A DNA stretch of 64,000 bases from Saccharicrinis sp963665705 (GTDB lineage Bacteria > Bacteroidota > Bacteroidia > Bacteroidales > Marinilabiliaceae). Position 1 is the first letter of the stretch. Every line of letters starts with the position of its first letter. The notes beneath the pieces were generated by a model. It did not search any database. It saw only the letters and a list, made by a program, of their open reading frames with translations, and was not told the origin of the DNA. Of the stretch, positions 27,135 to 35,591 are shown in pieces. Made by a program: the position numbers and the translations under genes. Location: the NCBI GenBank assembly GCA_963665705.1, contig OY762448.1:4588001-4652000 (forward strand), read 5' to 3'.

Positions 27135-28169
27135 TTATTTTTCAGAATATTCTTCAACTATATTTTTAATATACCCGGCATTAATTTCAGGATCACAATC
27201 TGACAATTCAATTCTTGTGACAGTATCTTTATCGCGCCTGAGCATTCCTCGCATATAACTTTTATCGTAGTAATTTAAAGTATACATTGCTACTTGAAAA
27301 TAATCATCTTTTTCTAATGCTTCTATTGCCAGCTTTGTAACATACCCTCCTAAACGTTTTGAAATTTTTAAAATACCGCTTTTTATCAACTCATTGCTAT
27401 ATCCGGCATAATCTTTTACTAATATTTGGGCACGCAATTCCTTAGGTACTTCCAGAAAAAACAATTTCCCATCACGAATTTTCGTGTATAAATTCATGGG
27501 TAACTTTACGCCTCCTATATTATGACTCTCATCTTCAATATAGACAGGCTTGCTAAAATCAAGTTTTCTCCATTCATCAAATAAAAGATTTTCAAATTGT
27601 TCAACTGTTGGCTGATCATCTTCTCCAATAGAACCAAATGCTGATCCTTTATGATTTGCTAATGATTCCAAATCTATAACCTGACATCCAGTCTTCTCCA
27701 AACATTTAAGTATGTATGTTTTCCCACTCCCCGTATAACCACCTATAACTCTAAGTAAAACATCCACATCAAATGAACTTAGAACATAATTTCTAAAACT
27801 CTTATACCCTTTATCAATGACAATGACACTTGTAAATCCATTATCTTCCAAATGCTTTGCAAAAGAATGACTACGCATTCCACCTCTCCAACAATGAACT
27901 ACAACTTGTTTATCAGGAGCTACCTTTAATGCTTCGTCAACATACCATTGTAGTTTTGGCTCTACATACTTATATCCCAACTCTATGGCGTTTTCTTTAC
28001 TTTGTTGCTTATAAACAGTTCCTATATGAGCTCTCTCTTCATCATTAAACAAAGGAATACTATGTGCTCCAGGTATATGTCCTTTTTCAAATTCACCAGG
28101 TGAACGAACATCTATTATTGGAAGACTTTCATATTGCTGATAGTATGTTTGAATATTTATGTCTGTCAT
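27135..28169 (-). CDS. mnmH: tRNA 2-selenouridine synthase
   Basis: MnmH replaces sulphur by selenium in the wobble 2-thiouridine of certain tRNAs. The N-terminal rhodanese domain has DVRSPGEFEKGHIPGAHSIP and the active-site loop VVHCWRGGMRS with the catalytic cysteine. The C-terminal half has a P-loop (GGYTGSGKTYIL) for its nucleotide-binding domain. The 344 residues are of normal length. selD lies 9 bases downstream, and together the two form the minimal selenouridine pathway. A TATTTTTG element sits only a few bases before the ATG. Confidence 0.95.
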   Translation of the reverse strand: MTDINIQTYYQQYESLPIIDVRSPGEFEKGHIPGAHSIPLFNDEERAHIGTVYKQQSKENAIELGYKYVEPKLQWYVDEALKVAPDKQVVVHCWRGGMRSHSFAKHLEDNGFTSVIVIDKGYKSFRNYVLSSFDVDVLLRVIGGYTGSGKTYILKCLEKTGCQVIDLESLANHKGSAFGSIGEDDQPTVEQFENLLFDEWRKLDFSKPVYIEDESHNIGGVKLPMNLYTKIRDGKLFFLEVPKELRAQILVKDYAGYSNELIKSGILKISKRLGGYVTKLAIEALEKDDYFQVAMYTLNYYDKSYMRGMLRRDKDTVTRIELSDCDPEINAGYIKNIVEEYSEK

Positions 28170-28173
28170 GAAA

Positions 28174-28181
28174 CAAAAATA
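28174..28181 (-). promoter_or_regulatory. -7 promoter element directly before mnmH
   Basis: The minus strand reads TATTTTTG, ending 4 bases before the mnmH ATG (28169). If used, transcription would begin at or near the start codon, giving a leaderless message. Confidence 0.4.
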
Positions 28182-28368
28182 GTGTTTTTTAATCCAGAAT
28201 GATTCAATGCCATAAATAATTGTACTTATTAAATAGAGGGAATTCTATTTGTAAAATATCATTAATCATAACCACACAACATACCTTCACTGTAAATAAT
28301 ATTAATAAACATAATTTCTTAGGTGATTAACCATTGAAAAACAAATTATATTGCCGTAACTTTAATTT

Positions 28369-29373
28369 ATGGTTGATTTTTCAGAAATACAAACCTCATT
28401 TTTTGAACAGGTTAAGAAAAAATTAAACTCAAACCTTTCATTGGTTCACGAAGTATCTGAAACGTTAGGAATTTCATATGACAGCGCATACAGAAGACTT
28501 CGAGGGGAGAAAAAACTATACCTTGACGAAGCTTTTAAACTAAGTAAACATTTCGACATCCCTCTTCATGAGCTTTTTCAAACAAATAACAATTCACTGG
28601 TTTTTAAAGCTTTTCATGTTGAACCAGGTAAATTCAATAGCATATCCTGGTTGGATTTTATTCTTAGCAACATTCAAAAAGTTAGCCTTGCTCCTGAAAA
28701 ACAAATAATCTATTCAGCAAAGGATCCACCTATTTTTCAGTATTTACAATTTCCGGAGATCGTATCTTTCAAACTCTTTTTTTGGGAAAAAACCCTTTTT
28801 TACTCACAAAACTTAATTAATAAAAAATATAGCGCCAGAGCAATTAATGAAGATGTAAAGAAAAGGTGTAGTTTAATCACATCTCTTTCTTTAAAAATTC
28901 CAACTACGGAAATTTGGAATGAAGATACTTTTAGAATCTTAATGCGTCAGATTGAATATTATTGGATTTCTGGATATTTTGATTCAAAAGAAGATATTGA
29001 AATTTTACTTGACAAAATAGAAAAATGGCTTATCCATAATCAAAAGGAAGCTGAACTTGGATTCCGTTTCATACATGATTCTTCGCCTAAAGGAATTGAA
29101 GGTTCATATATTTTATATGAAAATGAAATTATAATTAACGACAATACTATACTGATATCTATTGGCAATAAATGCTACACCTACTTCACGTATAACGTAC
29201 TCGGACTCTTGTGTTCTGACAACAAGGAGTTTTGTGATGAAGTTTCCAGTTTTCACAAAACAATCATGTCTAAATCTAATTTAATCAGTTCGGTTGGAGA
29301 AAAAGAAAGAAATCGATTTTTTAATAAGCTCCACCGAAATATTGAGCTATTCAGAAAGACACATAACCTTTAA
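28369..29373 (+). CDS. Helix-turn-helix transcriptional regulator, BetR/XRE-like
   Basis: The 334-residue protein has an N-terminal helix-turn-helix (about residues 15-70) with LSLVHEVSETLGISYDSAYRRLRGEKKL and LDEAFKLSKHFDIPLHELF (the latter two adjoining helices), like the XRE/BetR group. The remaining 260 residues carry no domain I recognise. They are rich in aromatic residues and may sense a ligand or a partner protein. The CPBP protease gene starts 11 bases after the stop, so the two are likely cotranscribed and functionally linked. A TTG at 28334 and TAACTTTA at 28357 have the spacing of a promoter, which would leave almost no leader before the ATG. Confidence 0.8.
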   Translation: MVDFSEIQTSFFEQVKKKLNSNLSLVHEVSETLGISYDSAYRRLRGEKKLYLDEAFKLSKHFDIPLHELFQTNNNSLVFKAFHVEPGKFNSISWLDFILSNIQKVSLAPEKQIIYSAKDPPIFQYLQFPEIVSFKLFFWEKTLFYSQNLINKKYSARAINEDVKKRCSLITSLSLKIPTTEIWNEDTFRILMRQIEYYWISGYFDSKEDIEILLDKIEKWLIHNQKEAELGFRFIHDSSPKGIEGSYILYENEIIINDNTILISIGNKCYTYFTYNVLGLLCSDNKEFCDEVSSFHKTIMSKSNLISSVGEKERNRFFNKLHRNIELFRKTHNL

Positions 29374-29384
29374 ATTTAAAAGTC

Positions 29385-30077
29385 ATGGCACCTTTATCTT
29401 CATCGTATTTTGTTTTTTATATAGCAGCTTCATTCGCTATTATTTTTGTTCTGTCCTTTTTTATTTTAAACAGACCTGTTGATCATGACAAAATAAAAAA
29501 AATTATCTATAGCCGGTTTTTAGGAGCATTTCTACTTGGAGCATTACCCTTTATTATAGTGCAATTTATCGGTAATGAAGGAAATTTTTACCACACAATA
29601 CAATACTCTCTTAATAAAATGATTATTGCTCTAGTAGTTGTAATACCTTTAATTGTGTTCTTTAACTACTCTCTATCAAAAAAGACTAGTCACCAAAGGT
29701 TGTATCCAATAATTAGAACTCATGATTGGAGTATTAATTTATATATTATGAATCTCTTAAGTTGGTTTCTTTATATATTGGCTTACGAATCATTATTTAG
29801 AGGATTACTACTTTTTACAAGCCTTGAAATATATGGAATACTAGTTGCAATTGGGATCAACACTTTACTTTATGTAATTGCTCATATTCCTAAAGGAAAA
29901 TTTGAAACTTTAGGTGCTATTCCTTTAGGAATTGCATTCTGTATTGTAGCCATTTATACAGGCACTTTCATAACCGTATTTATTCTTCATTTCACTATGG
30001 CAGTATCAAATGATATTTTCTGCTTGAAAAATAATCCTGAAATGAATATCTCTCATCACCATCAACATATATTATAA
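29385..30077 (+). CDS. CPBP-family intramembrane protease-like protein
   Basis: The 230-residue protein has about six to seven membrane helices. The family motif EExxxR appears as YESLFRGLL, keeping one glutamate and the arginine but with tyrosine at the first glutamate. The second motif (FxxxH) appears as LLYVIAH, and a later histidine lies in FILHFTMAVSND. The missing first glutamate may weaken or remove protease activity. CPBP (abortive-infection/CAAX-protease) proteins often act with regulators or peptides, here probably the HTH protein encoded 11 bases upstream. The C-terminus is histidine-rich. Confidence 0.8.
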   Translation: MAPLSSSYFVFYIAASFAIIFVLSFFILNRPVDHDKIKKIIYSRFLGAFLLGALPFIIVQFIGNEGNFYHTIQYSLNKMIIALVVVIPLIVFFNYSLSKKTSHQRLYPIIRTHDWSINLYIMNLLSWFLYILAYESLFRGLLLFTSLEIYGILVAIGINTLLYVIAHIPKGKFETLGAIPLGIAFCIVAIYTGTFITVFILHFTMAVSNDIFCLKNNPEMNISHHHQHIL

Positions 30078-30086
30078 ACTACAAAT

Positions 30087-30122
30087 CACTGAATCATTCA
30101 TCTGAAAACGAATGATTCGGTG
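30087..30122. terminator. Long hairpin between convergent genes
   Basis: CACTGAATCATTC and GAATGATTCGGTG form a 13-bp stem, one pair being G-U, with a 10-base loop. No long T run follows on either side, but the position between convergent genes fits transcription termination. Confidence 0.5.
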
Positions 30123-30155
30123 ACTCTTGCTTTATCATACATTATTATCAATTAT

Positions 30156-30968
30156 TTATACATAAACCACCGGAACAACCTCTTTTATTTCATTTTTTAC
30201 TGCATTTGAAACCATTGGAATACAAATTGAATTAGGCAATAATTTAAGCAACAACCAATTTATTTTTGTGATGAAACCGGGTACTACTACAGACTTACTG
30301 CTTAATAAAGCATCAATACCAATTTTAGCTAGTTTTTCTGGAGTTTGCAATCCGGCTTTAACCCACCACCCTTGTTTTTCAATACGGGTACTAACTTCTT
30401 TATTCGTTTTTATAGGTCCTGGTAATTATACACAAACATGAACACCAAAACATTTTAATTCTTCAGTTAAACTCTTTGAAAAAGAATATACAAAAGCCTT
30501 GGATGCAGGATAAACTGTTTTGTAAGCAATTGGACAACATGATGCCATACTTGCCACATTTAAAATATAGGAGGATGTTTCCTTCTTAAATTTTGAAATC
30601 AACAACCTGGAAAGAAGCACTAACATTCGGATATTAACTTGAATAATTGAATCAATTCGTGTAATATCCGTTTGGTCGAAATACGTAGAACCACCAATCC
30701 CTGCATTATTTACAAGAATATCAATATTTAGATACTTAATAAAATTTGACACCCTTGATAATGACTCCGAGTGAAGAAAATCAACTTCCAGAAACTCCGC
30801 CTTAATTCCATATTTATTTATCAGATAAGAACTAAACTCCCTAAGCCCCTCTCCAGCCATAGCCAAAAGAATTAAATTCTTATTTCTACGTGCTAGTTCT
30901 ATAGCCATGGCTTTACCAAGCCCCCTCCCAGCGCCAGTTATTATGGCATATCTATCATTAGTACTCAT
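30156..30968 (-). pseudogene. Short-chain dehydrogenase interrupted by one in-frame stop
   Basis: Two open parts in the same frame (30426-30968 and 30156-30425) give one complete short-chain dehydrogenase of about 270 codons when a single TAA at 30426-30428 is read through. The first part has the NAD(P) motif TGAGRGLG, the NNAG motif, the catalytic serine region and the YPASK active site. The text resumes as LPGPIKTN directly after the stop, the normal LCPGxxxT region of the family. In the neighbouring paralogue the stop position aligns with leucine (TTA to TAA is one base). It is therefore a recent nonsense mutation or a sequencing error. It lies 27 bases downstream of the intact dehydrogenase gene. 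Confidence 0.85.
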
Positions 30969-30995
30969 CTCTATATATTTTAATCACAAACAACT

Positions 30996-31805
30996 CTACG
31001 CAGCACAATATTCGGGATGATGATGTTCTGGTGTTTGATTATCTAATATTTTATAACTCAACGACCGCGGAATAAATTTCATCAATTTATATACGATCCT
31101 ATTTACAACTCCAGGAATACAAATCACAGAATTCTTACTCAAAGACTTGAAGCTACTTCTAACAACAGATTCCGGTGTCATCCATAATAATTTCTCTCTC
31201 AAACTATTTTGCTCATTCTTTACACCCATTTTTGAATGAAATTCAGTATGTATAAAACCTGGACATAATGCCTGAACCTCAATATTAGAGTGTAACAAAT
31301 CAACATTCAAACACTCTGTAAATGAAACAATAAAAGCCTTTGATGAACAATAGAAATAATTTAAAGGTGTAGGTATAAAGGCCGACAATGAAGCAACATT
31401 AATAATTGCGCCACTATTATCTCTCAGCATCTTTGGTACTACTTCATGCACAATACGTGTTGCAGCAGAAACAAGAACATTCAGCATTTTGCTTTGGTTT
31501 TGATAATCCTCATCAAAAAAACCATCCCTACTACCAAAACCAGCATTATTAATTAAAAGATCAATATGCTGATAACTATTTATCCTGAATAGTAATTCAC
31601 CAAACTGAACTTCATTATTAAAATCAGCAATACTAACCTGTACGTCAATATTATATTTTTGCTCCAACTCTTTCTTTATATCAAGAAGTATCATTTCCCT
31701 TCGTCCGGTAATTAGTAAATTCCATCCATTTTTTGCTAGATATTGTGCATAAGCTTTGCCCAAACCACTTGTTCCACCAGTCACTATAGCAAATTTCCTT
31801 TTCAT
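30996..31805 (-). CDS. Short-chain dehydrogenase/reductase
   Basis: The 269-residue protein is a classical SDR. It has the Rossmann motif TGGTSGLGKAY, the NNAG motif (LLINNAGFG), the catalytic serine in INVASLSA and the YxxxK site in YFYCSSKAF. The LCPGFIHTEF segment follows. The C-terminal helix RIVYKLMKFIPRSL is amphipathic and might touch a membrane. The substrate is unknown; neighbouring START-domain and second SDR genes suggest a hydrophobic substrate, which is inference. The ATG is at 31805. Confidence 0.9.
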   Translation of the reverse strand: MKRKFAIVTGGTSGLGKAYAQYLAKNGWNLLITGRREMILLDIKKELEQKYNIDVQVSIADFNNEVQFGELLFRINSYQHIDLLINNAGFGSRDGFFDEDYQNQSKMLNVLVSAATRIVHEVVPKMLRDNSGAIINVASLSAFIPTPLNYFYCSSKAFIVSFTECLNVDLLHSNIEVQALCPGFIHTEFHSKMGVKNEQNSLREKLLWMTPESVVRSSFKSLSKNSVICIPGVVNRIVYKLMKFIPRSLSYKILDNQTPEHHHPEYCAA

Positions 31806-31962
31806 AATAATATCATTTTTTCTAATGAAGTATAGCCAATCTTAAAGCACATAGACAGACTTACATATAATTATATTCGTCAGTATTCTAAATAATCCTA
31901 TCACCAAATAATCAAAACCTCTTTCATAAATAACTCGTTTGATCATTGTCGCAATCAATTTC

Positions 31963-32634
31963 TTATGAATCCTTTTTTAATTGCGCCTTTAAACGCAATA
32001 AATTTTGATAGAAAACATTCTTTAGTACAGGTTCTTGCACCCATTGAGGGAATAACGGAGGTTCAGCAGAAAAAACTTGAAATTCAATTTTTACTTTCCC
32101 ATTTCCAACCTTTGTTACTATCCAAGAAGCATTATAATTTTTTATTCGAACTGTTTTTGAAGATTCCACCCTATTGTAATGATCACTTCTCATTCTAATC
32201 GTACAATTATCAGGCCCTGTTCTTGTAACAGAATATTTTGCTACCAAATCTCTATCAGAAAAAGGCCAAGGAAGGTTAATAACAAGGTATAATAATTCCT
32301 CATCATTTCTTACTATTAACCGAACCTCTTTAACACCCTTCATCCAATTCTTAACAGTCTTAGGATTACTCAAAAACGTAATCACATCATCAATAGATCC
32401 ATCCACAATCATAATCCCTTTGCGCTCTCTAACACTAAGCGAATCATTGACTTTCACCCATCGTTCATGTAATGCAACACCTTTAACATCCATAACACAT
32501 ACCCATTCCGAAACAAACAAAGAAGAGGCATTTAATTCTTTCATCTTTAAACTCATTGAATTATCTGACAATAGAATCCTAAACAACATATAAACTAAAA
32601 GTACCATCTCATTAAGATTTAATAAAAACATCAT
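31963..32634 (-). CDS. START-domain (lipid-binding) protein
   Basis: The 223-residue protein has a hydrophobic N-terminus (about residues 1-22) that could be a signal peptide or anchor. Behind it is a START/Bet v1-like domain with the pattern seen in bacterial START proteins: DGSIDDVITFLSNPKTVKNW, LVINLPWPFSDRDLVAKY and FPQWVQEPVLKNVFYQNLLRL. START domains hold lipids or sterol-like molecules in a hydrophobic cavity. It is the first gene of a run with two dehydrogenases on the same strand (158 bases to the next stop), consistent with shared lipid chemistry. The exact ligand is unknown. Confidence 0.82.
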   Translation of the reverse strand: MMFLLNLNEMVLLVYMLFRILLSDNSMSLKMKELNASSLFVSEWVCVMDVKGVALHERWVKVNDSLSVRERKGIMIVDGSIDDVITFLSNPKTVKNWMKGVKEVRLIVRNDEELLYLVINLPWPFSDRDLVAKYSVTRTGPDNCTIRMRSDHYNRVESSKTVRIKNYNASWIVTKVGNGKVKIEFQVFSAEPPLFPQWVQEPVLKNVFYQNLLRLKAQLKKDS

Positions 32635-32977
32635 TCATATTTATATGATAAAGGTATTTAGGAAAGACACGAAGCTGAAACGAATACTTCAATGTAGAAA
32701 TCAATAAAACAGAATAATACACAATTCTTAACCCAATTAAGTAGAAGTTTAGCACTAAATACTAATTTATAAGAGTAAAAAGATTTCCCATTGTATTTTT
32801 TGCAACAATTGAATCTTTGTTACTGTATCATTTAGTAGAATTCCTTTTATATTTATAGGAATTATAATTGACGTCAAAACATAATTAATGAACCAACTAC
32901 AAACAAGAATGTTACTATCCCATAATACATTCGTAAAAACTAAGATTTTTACTACAACTAAAAAGAAATATAAACCA
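32635..32977. other. Gap between the START and thioredoxin-fold genes
   Basis: This 343-base AT-rich divergent gap must hold promoters for both sides. A near match to the -7 consensus (TATTTTTTG, one extra T) lies near 32794. I see no hairpin or reliable coding frame. The upstream in-frame extension of the thioredoxin-fold gene starts within it, at 32888. Confidence 0.4.
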
Positions 32978-33454
32978 ATGAATATAAGATTAATACTAAC
33001 TATTTTAATTTTTGTATTTACTTATGCTGCAAAAGCACAAAGCGTAAAAGAGGTTAATTACGAGCATTTTAAACCATACTTATCAAAGCAAACAGACACT
33101 GTTTACGTTATTAACTTTTGGGCTACCTGGTGCAAACCGTGTATTGAAGAGTTACCTCACTTTATGACCGTAGCTCAGGATATGCGCCAAAAACCTGTAA
33201 AATTCACTTTTGTAAGTCTTGATTTTCCTAAATATAAAGAAAGCAAACTTTTACCTTTTATAAGAGATAATGTAATTGATGAAGAAGTAATATTACTAAA
33301 CGATCCAAATAGTAATTATTGGATTAATGATATTAATAAGGAATGGTCAGGAGCTATACCTGCTACAATAATCTATAAGAAAGATAAACGCAGCTTTTTC
33401 GAGGGGCAAGTTTCTTATGAAAAATTATTAGAGTCCATTGAAGAAAAACTATAA
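32978..33454 (+). CDS. Exported thioredoxin-fold protein
   Basis: From the ATG at 32978 the protein has 158 residues and begins with a clear signal peptide (MNIRLILTILIFVFTYAAKA). The frame is open to an ATG at 32888, but those 30 extra residues would bury the signal peptide, so I reject them. The active site is FWATWCKPCIEELP (CxxC), and the cis-proline region is GAIPATIIY. It is a TlpA/ResA-like periplasmic thiol-disulphide protein that may reduce apocytochrome or other disulphides. A second thioredoxin-fold gene follows 59 bases later. Confidence 0.9.
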   Translation: MNIRLILTILIFVFTYAAKAQSVKEVNYEHFKPYLSKQTDTVYVINFWATWCKPCIEELPHFMTVAQDMRQKPVKFTFVSLDFPKYKESKLLPFIRDNVIDEEVILLNDPNSNYWINDINKEWSGAIPATIIYKKDKRSFFEGQVSYEKLLESIEEKL

Positions 33455-33513
33455 CATTATAATTCTATAATAAACTATTCAATTTAAAATCAACACCAAA
33501 AACACTTAAGTAT

Positions 33514-34110
33514 ATGAAAAAATCATTTTTATTATTCGTATTGATATTTATTGGTATTTCATCATGGGGTCAATATTCTCCTGGTGATGTAGCAATTGAC
33601 TTTAAATTAAAGAACATTGATGAATCCTATGTTTCATTGAAGGATTATAAATCAGCAAAAGGATTTATTGTAATTTTTACATGTAATCATTGTCCCTATG
33701 CAGTCGCATATGAAGACAGAATAATTGCTCTGGATAAAAACTTTAAAAGAAAAGGGTTTCCCGTAATCGCTATTAACCCCAATGATCCAATAGCTTACCC
33801 CTCGGATTCGTTTGAAAAAATGAAAGAACGTGCAGCAGAAAAAGGCTTTACTTTCCCGTATTTATTTGATGAAACTCAAGAAATTGCTAAAACATATGGC
33901 GCAACTAAAACACCGCATGTTTTTCTCTTACAAAAAGAAGATTCAAAACTTGTTGTAAAATACATTGGAGCTATTGACGATAATTATCAGGATAACAAAG
34001 CAGTAAAAGATAAGTTTGTTGAAAATGCGATTGCAAGCATTGTAGAAAAAAAAGAAATAGCAGTTAATTCAACAAAAGCAATTGGTTGCAGTATCAAATG
34101 GAAAAAATAA
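33514..34110 (+). CDS. Exported thioredoxin/peroxiredoxin-like protein
   Basis: The 198-residue protein has a signal peptide (LFVLIFIGISSWGQ) and an AhpC/TSA-like thioredoxin fold. The active site is FTCNHCPYA, with two cysteines two residues apart, and the cis-proline segment is KTPHVFLL. It matches a family of redoxin-domain proteins with the CNHCP motif. A further cysteine lies near the C-terminus (AIGCSIKWKK). Probably a periplasmic thiol oxidoreductase; the substrate is unknown. Confidence 0.88.
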   Translation: MKKSFLLFVLIFIGISSWGQYSPGDVAIDFKLKNIDESYVSLKDYKSAKGFIVIFTCNHCPYAVAYEDRIIALDKNFKRKGFPVIAINPNDPIAYPSDSFEKMKERAAEKGFTFPYLFDETQEIAKTYGATKTPHVFLLQKEDSKLVVKYIGAIDDNYQDNKAVKDKFVENAIASIVEKKEIAVNSTKAIGCSIKWKK

Positions 34111-34148
34111 TTTGAACACTTTACTATTTAAATAATTGTTTTTACAAG

Positions 34149-34187
34149 AAAGGCCTCTTTTTAAATGACAGAAAAGAGGCCTTTTTA
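34149..34187. terminator. Bidirectional terminator between redoxin and tolC-like genes
   Basis: AAAGGCCTCTTTT and AAAAGAGGCCTTT form a stem of about 12 bp with T tracts on both strands. It ends the plus-strand redoxin genes and the minus-strand efflux operon. Confidence 0.9.
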
Positions 34188-34202
34188 CTTTTTATCAAAC
34201 CT

Positions 34203-35546
34203 TTATAAAGCTATCGGTATACCTTTGTAAAAATCAAGAATTTTAGTTCGTAGTATATAAGCATATTTTGCCTGTAACAAATCAGACTGAGCTGTTATAA
34301 AATCCGTCTTTGCAACATTGTATTCTACAGAATTCACTAATCCTACATTAAACTTCTGTTCTGTATATCTAAACGACTCTTTATAAGACTCTACCGCCTC
34401 ATTACTAGATAAATAATTATTATACGCAGCTAAAGCATCAGCATAAGCCTGTTGAATTTCTTTTCGCAAATCTAACTTTTGTTGCGATAATGAATATTGT
34501 GCATCCAATACTCCAACTCTAGCAGTTTTAACACTATTGCGCGTTTGCAACTTATTGAAAATAGGAATACTTAATGTTGCTCCTAAATACGTATTTTTAT
34601 TATCTGAAAATTGATCAGAGAATGACTCGTTGTAATCATATTTATCATTTAAATACCAATTACCATTTGAAGTAAAACTATAGTTTAAATCAACACTTGG
34701 TAAATAACCACTTTTTGCTATCTCAACATCTAACTCTTTACTTTCAAGCGCATATTGATAAGCCTTAATTTGTGGCATAATTCCAATAGCAGTATTAAAA
34801 ACACTTTTAGGATCTTCTAAATTTACTTTTTCTATAGCTGGAATTTCAGGATAGATAACATCAAAATTTGATACATCTTCTAAATCTAATAATTGAGCCA
34901 AATTCAACAGAGACAACGCCAGACTATTTTCTTGCTGGGTAACATTTAATGCTTCTTTTGCTGCTTGCGATTTTATTTCAAGATAACTCCCCATTGCCTG
35001 ACTCCCTGCATCAACAAGTTTTTTTGTTCTTTCTACTTGTAATTTACTTACTTCATATTGTTCTTTTGACACATTCAGCAATTCTTTATCAAACAAAACC
35101 TGTAAATAATAACTCGTAATTTGTAAAGATATATCGTTTCGAATACGTTCAGTTTCAGCTTGTAAAGACAACAATTCTTTTTCACTCTTTTTTATAGTAT
35201 TCCGCTGTGAAAATCCAGCAAAAACAGGCATTGAACCTCCTACACTAAGAGACAAACTATGAATAGGGTCTGCTGTAAAAACATATTCATTACCATCTCT
35301 TACTGCTGTTTCGCCAAAGTTAAATCCATAATTTGAACTGGCATTTAAATCGGGAAGCCTATTGAGTTTGTTTTGCTTCAATTCATTTTTTTGAACATCA
35401 ACACTTAACTCCTGTCTTTTTATAGTAATATTATTTTCGAATGCATGATTGATACATTTTTCAAGACTCCATGATTCTTGGGCTTTTGCACCAATTAAAC
35501 TTATAAATAAAAGACTAAGTATAATTGAAATATTTTTTCCTAACAT
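34203..35546 (-). CDS. TolC-family outer-membrane efflux protein
   Basis: The 447-residue protein has a signal peptide (ILSLLFISLIGAKA) and two repeats of long alpha-helical coiled coils with intervening short beta segments (GYNFGETAVRDG, DLNYSFTSNG), the TolC layout. It would form the outer-membrane and periplasmic tunnel of the exporter encoded by the next four genes upstream in the operon. It is the last gene of the ATPase-permease-permease-adaptor-TolC run, 45 bases after the adaptor. Confidence 0.92.
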   Translation of the reverse strand: MLGKNISIILSLLFISLIGAKAQESWSLEKCINHAFENNITIKRQELSVDVQKNELKQNKLNRLPDLNASSNYGFNFGETAVRDGNEYVFTADPIHSLSLSVGGSMPVFAGFSQRNTIKKSEKELLSLQAETERIRNDISLQITSYYLQVLFDKELLNVSKEQYEVSKLQVERTKKLVDAGSQAMGSYLEIKSQAAKEALNVTQQENSLALSLLNLAQLLDLEDVSNFDVIYPEIPAIEKVNLEDPKSVFNTAIGIMPQIKAYQYALESKELDVEIAKSGYLPSVDLNYSFTSNGNWYLNDKYDYNESFSDQFSDNKNTYLGATLSIPIFNKLQTRNSVKTARVGVLDAQYSLSQQKLDLRKEIQQAYADALAAYNNYLSSNEAVESYKESFRYTEQKFNVGLVNSVEYNVAKTDFITAQSDLLQAKYAYILRTKILDFYKGIPIAL

Positions 35547-35591
35547 TTGAATATTATTATTAATTACAATTTCCTTATTATATTAATATAA

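Noticed and set aside
32888..32977. Thioredoxin-fold gene starting at the ATG at 32888
   Set aside because: The extra 30 residues would place a clear signal peptide in the interior of the protein.
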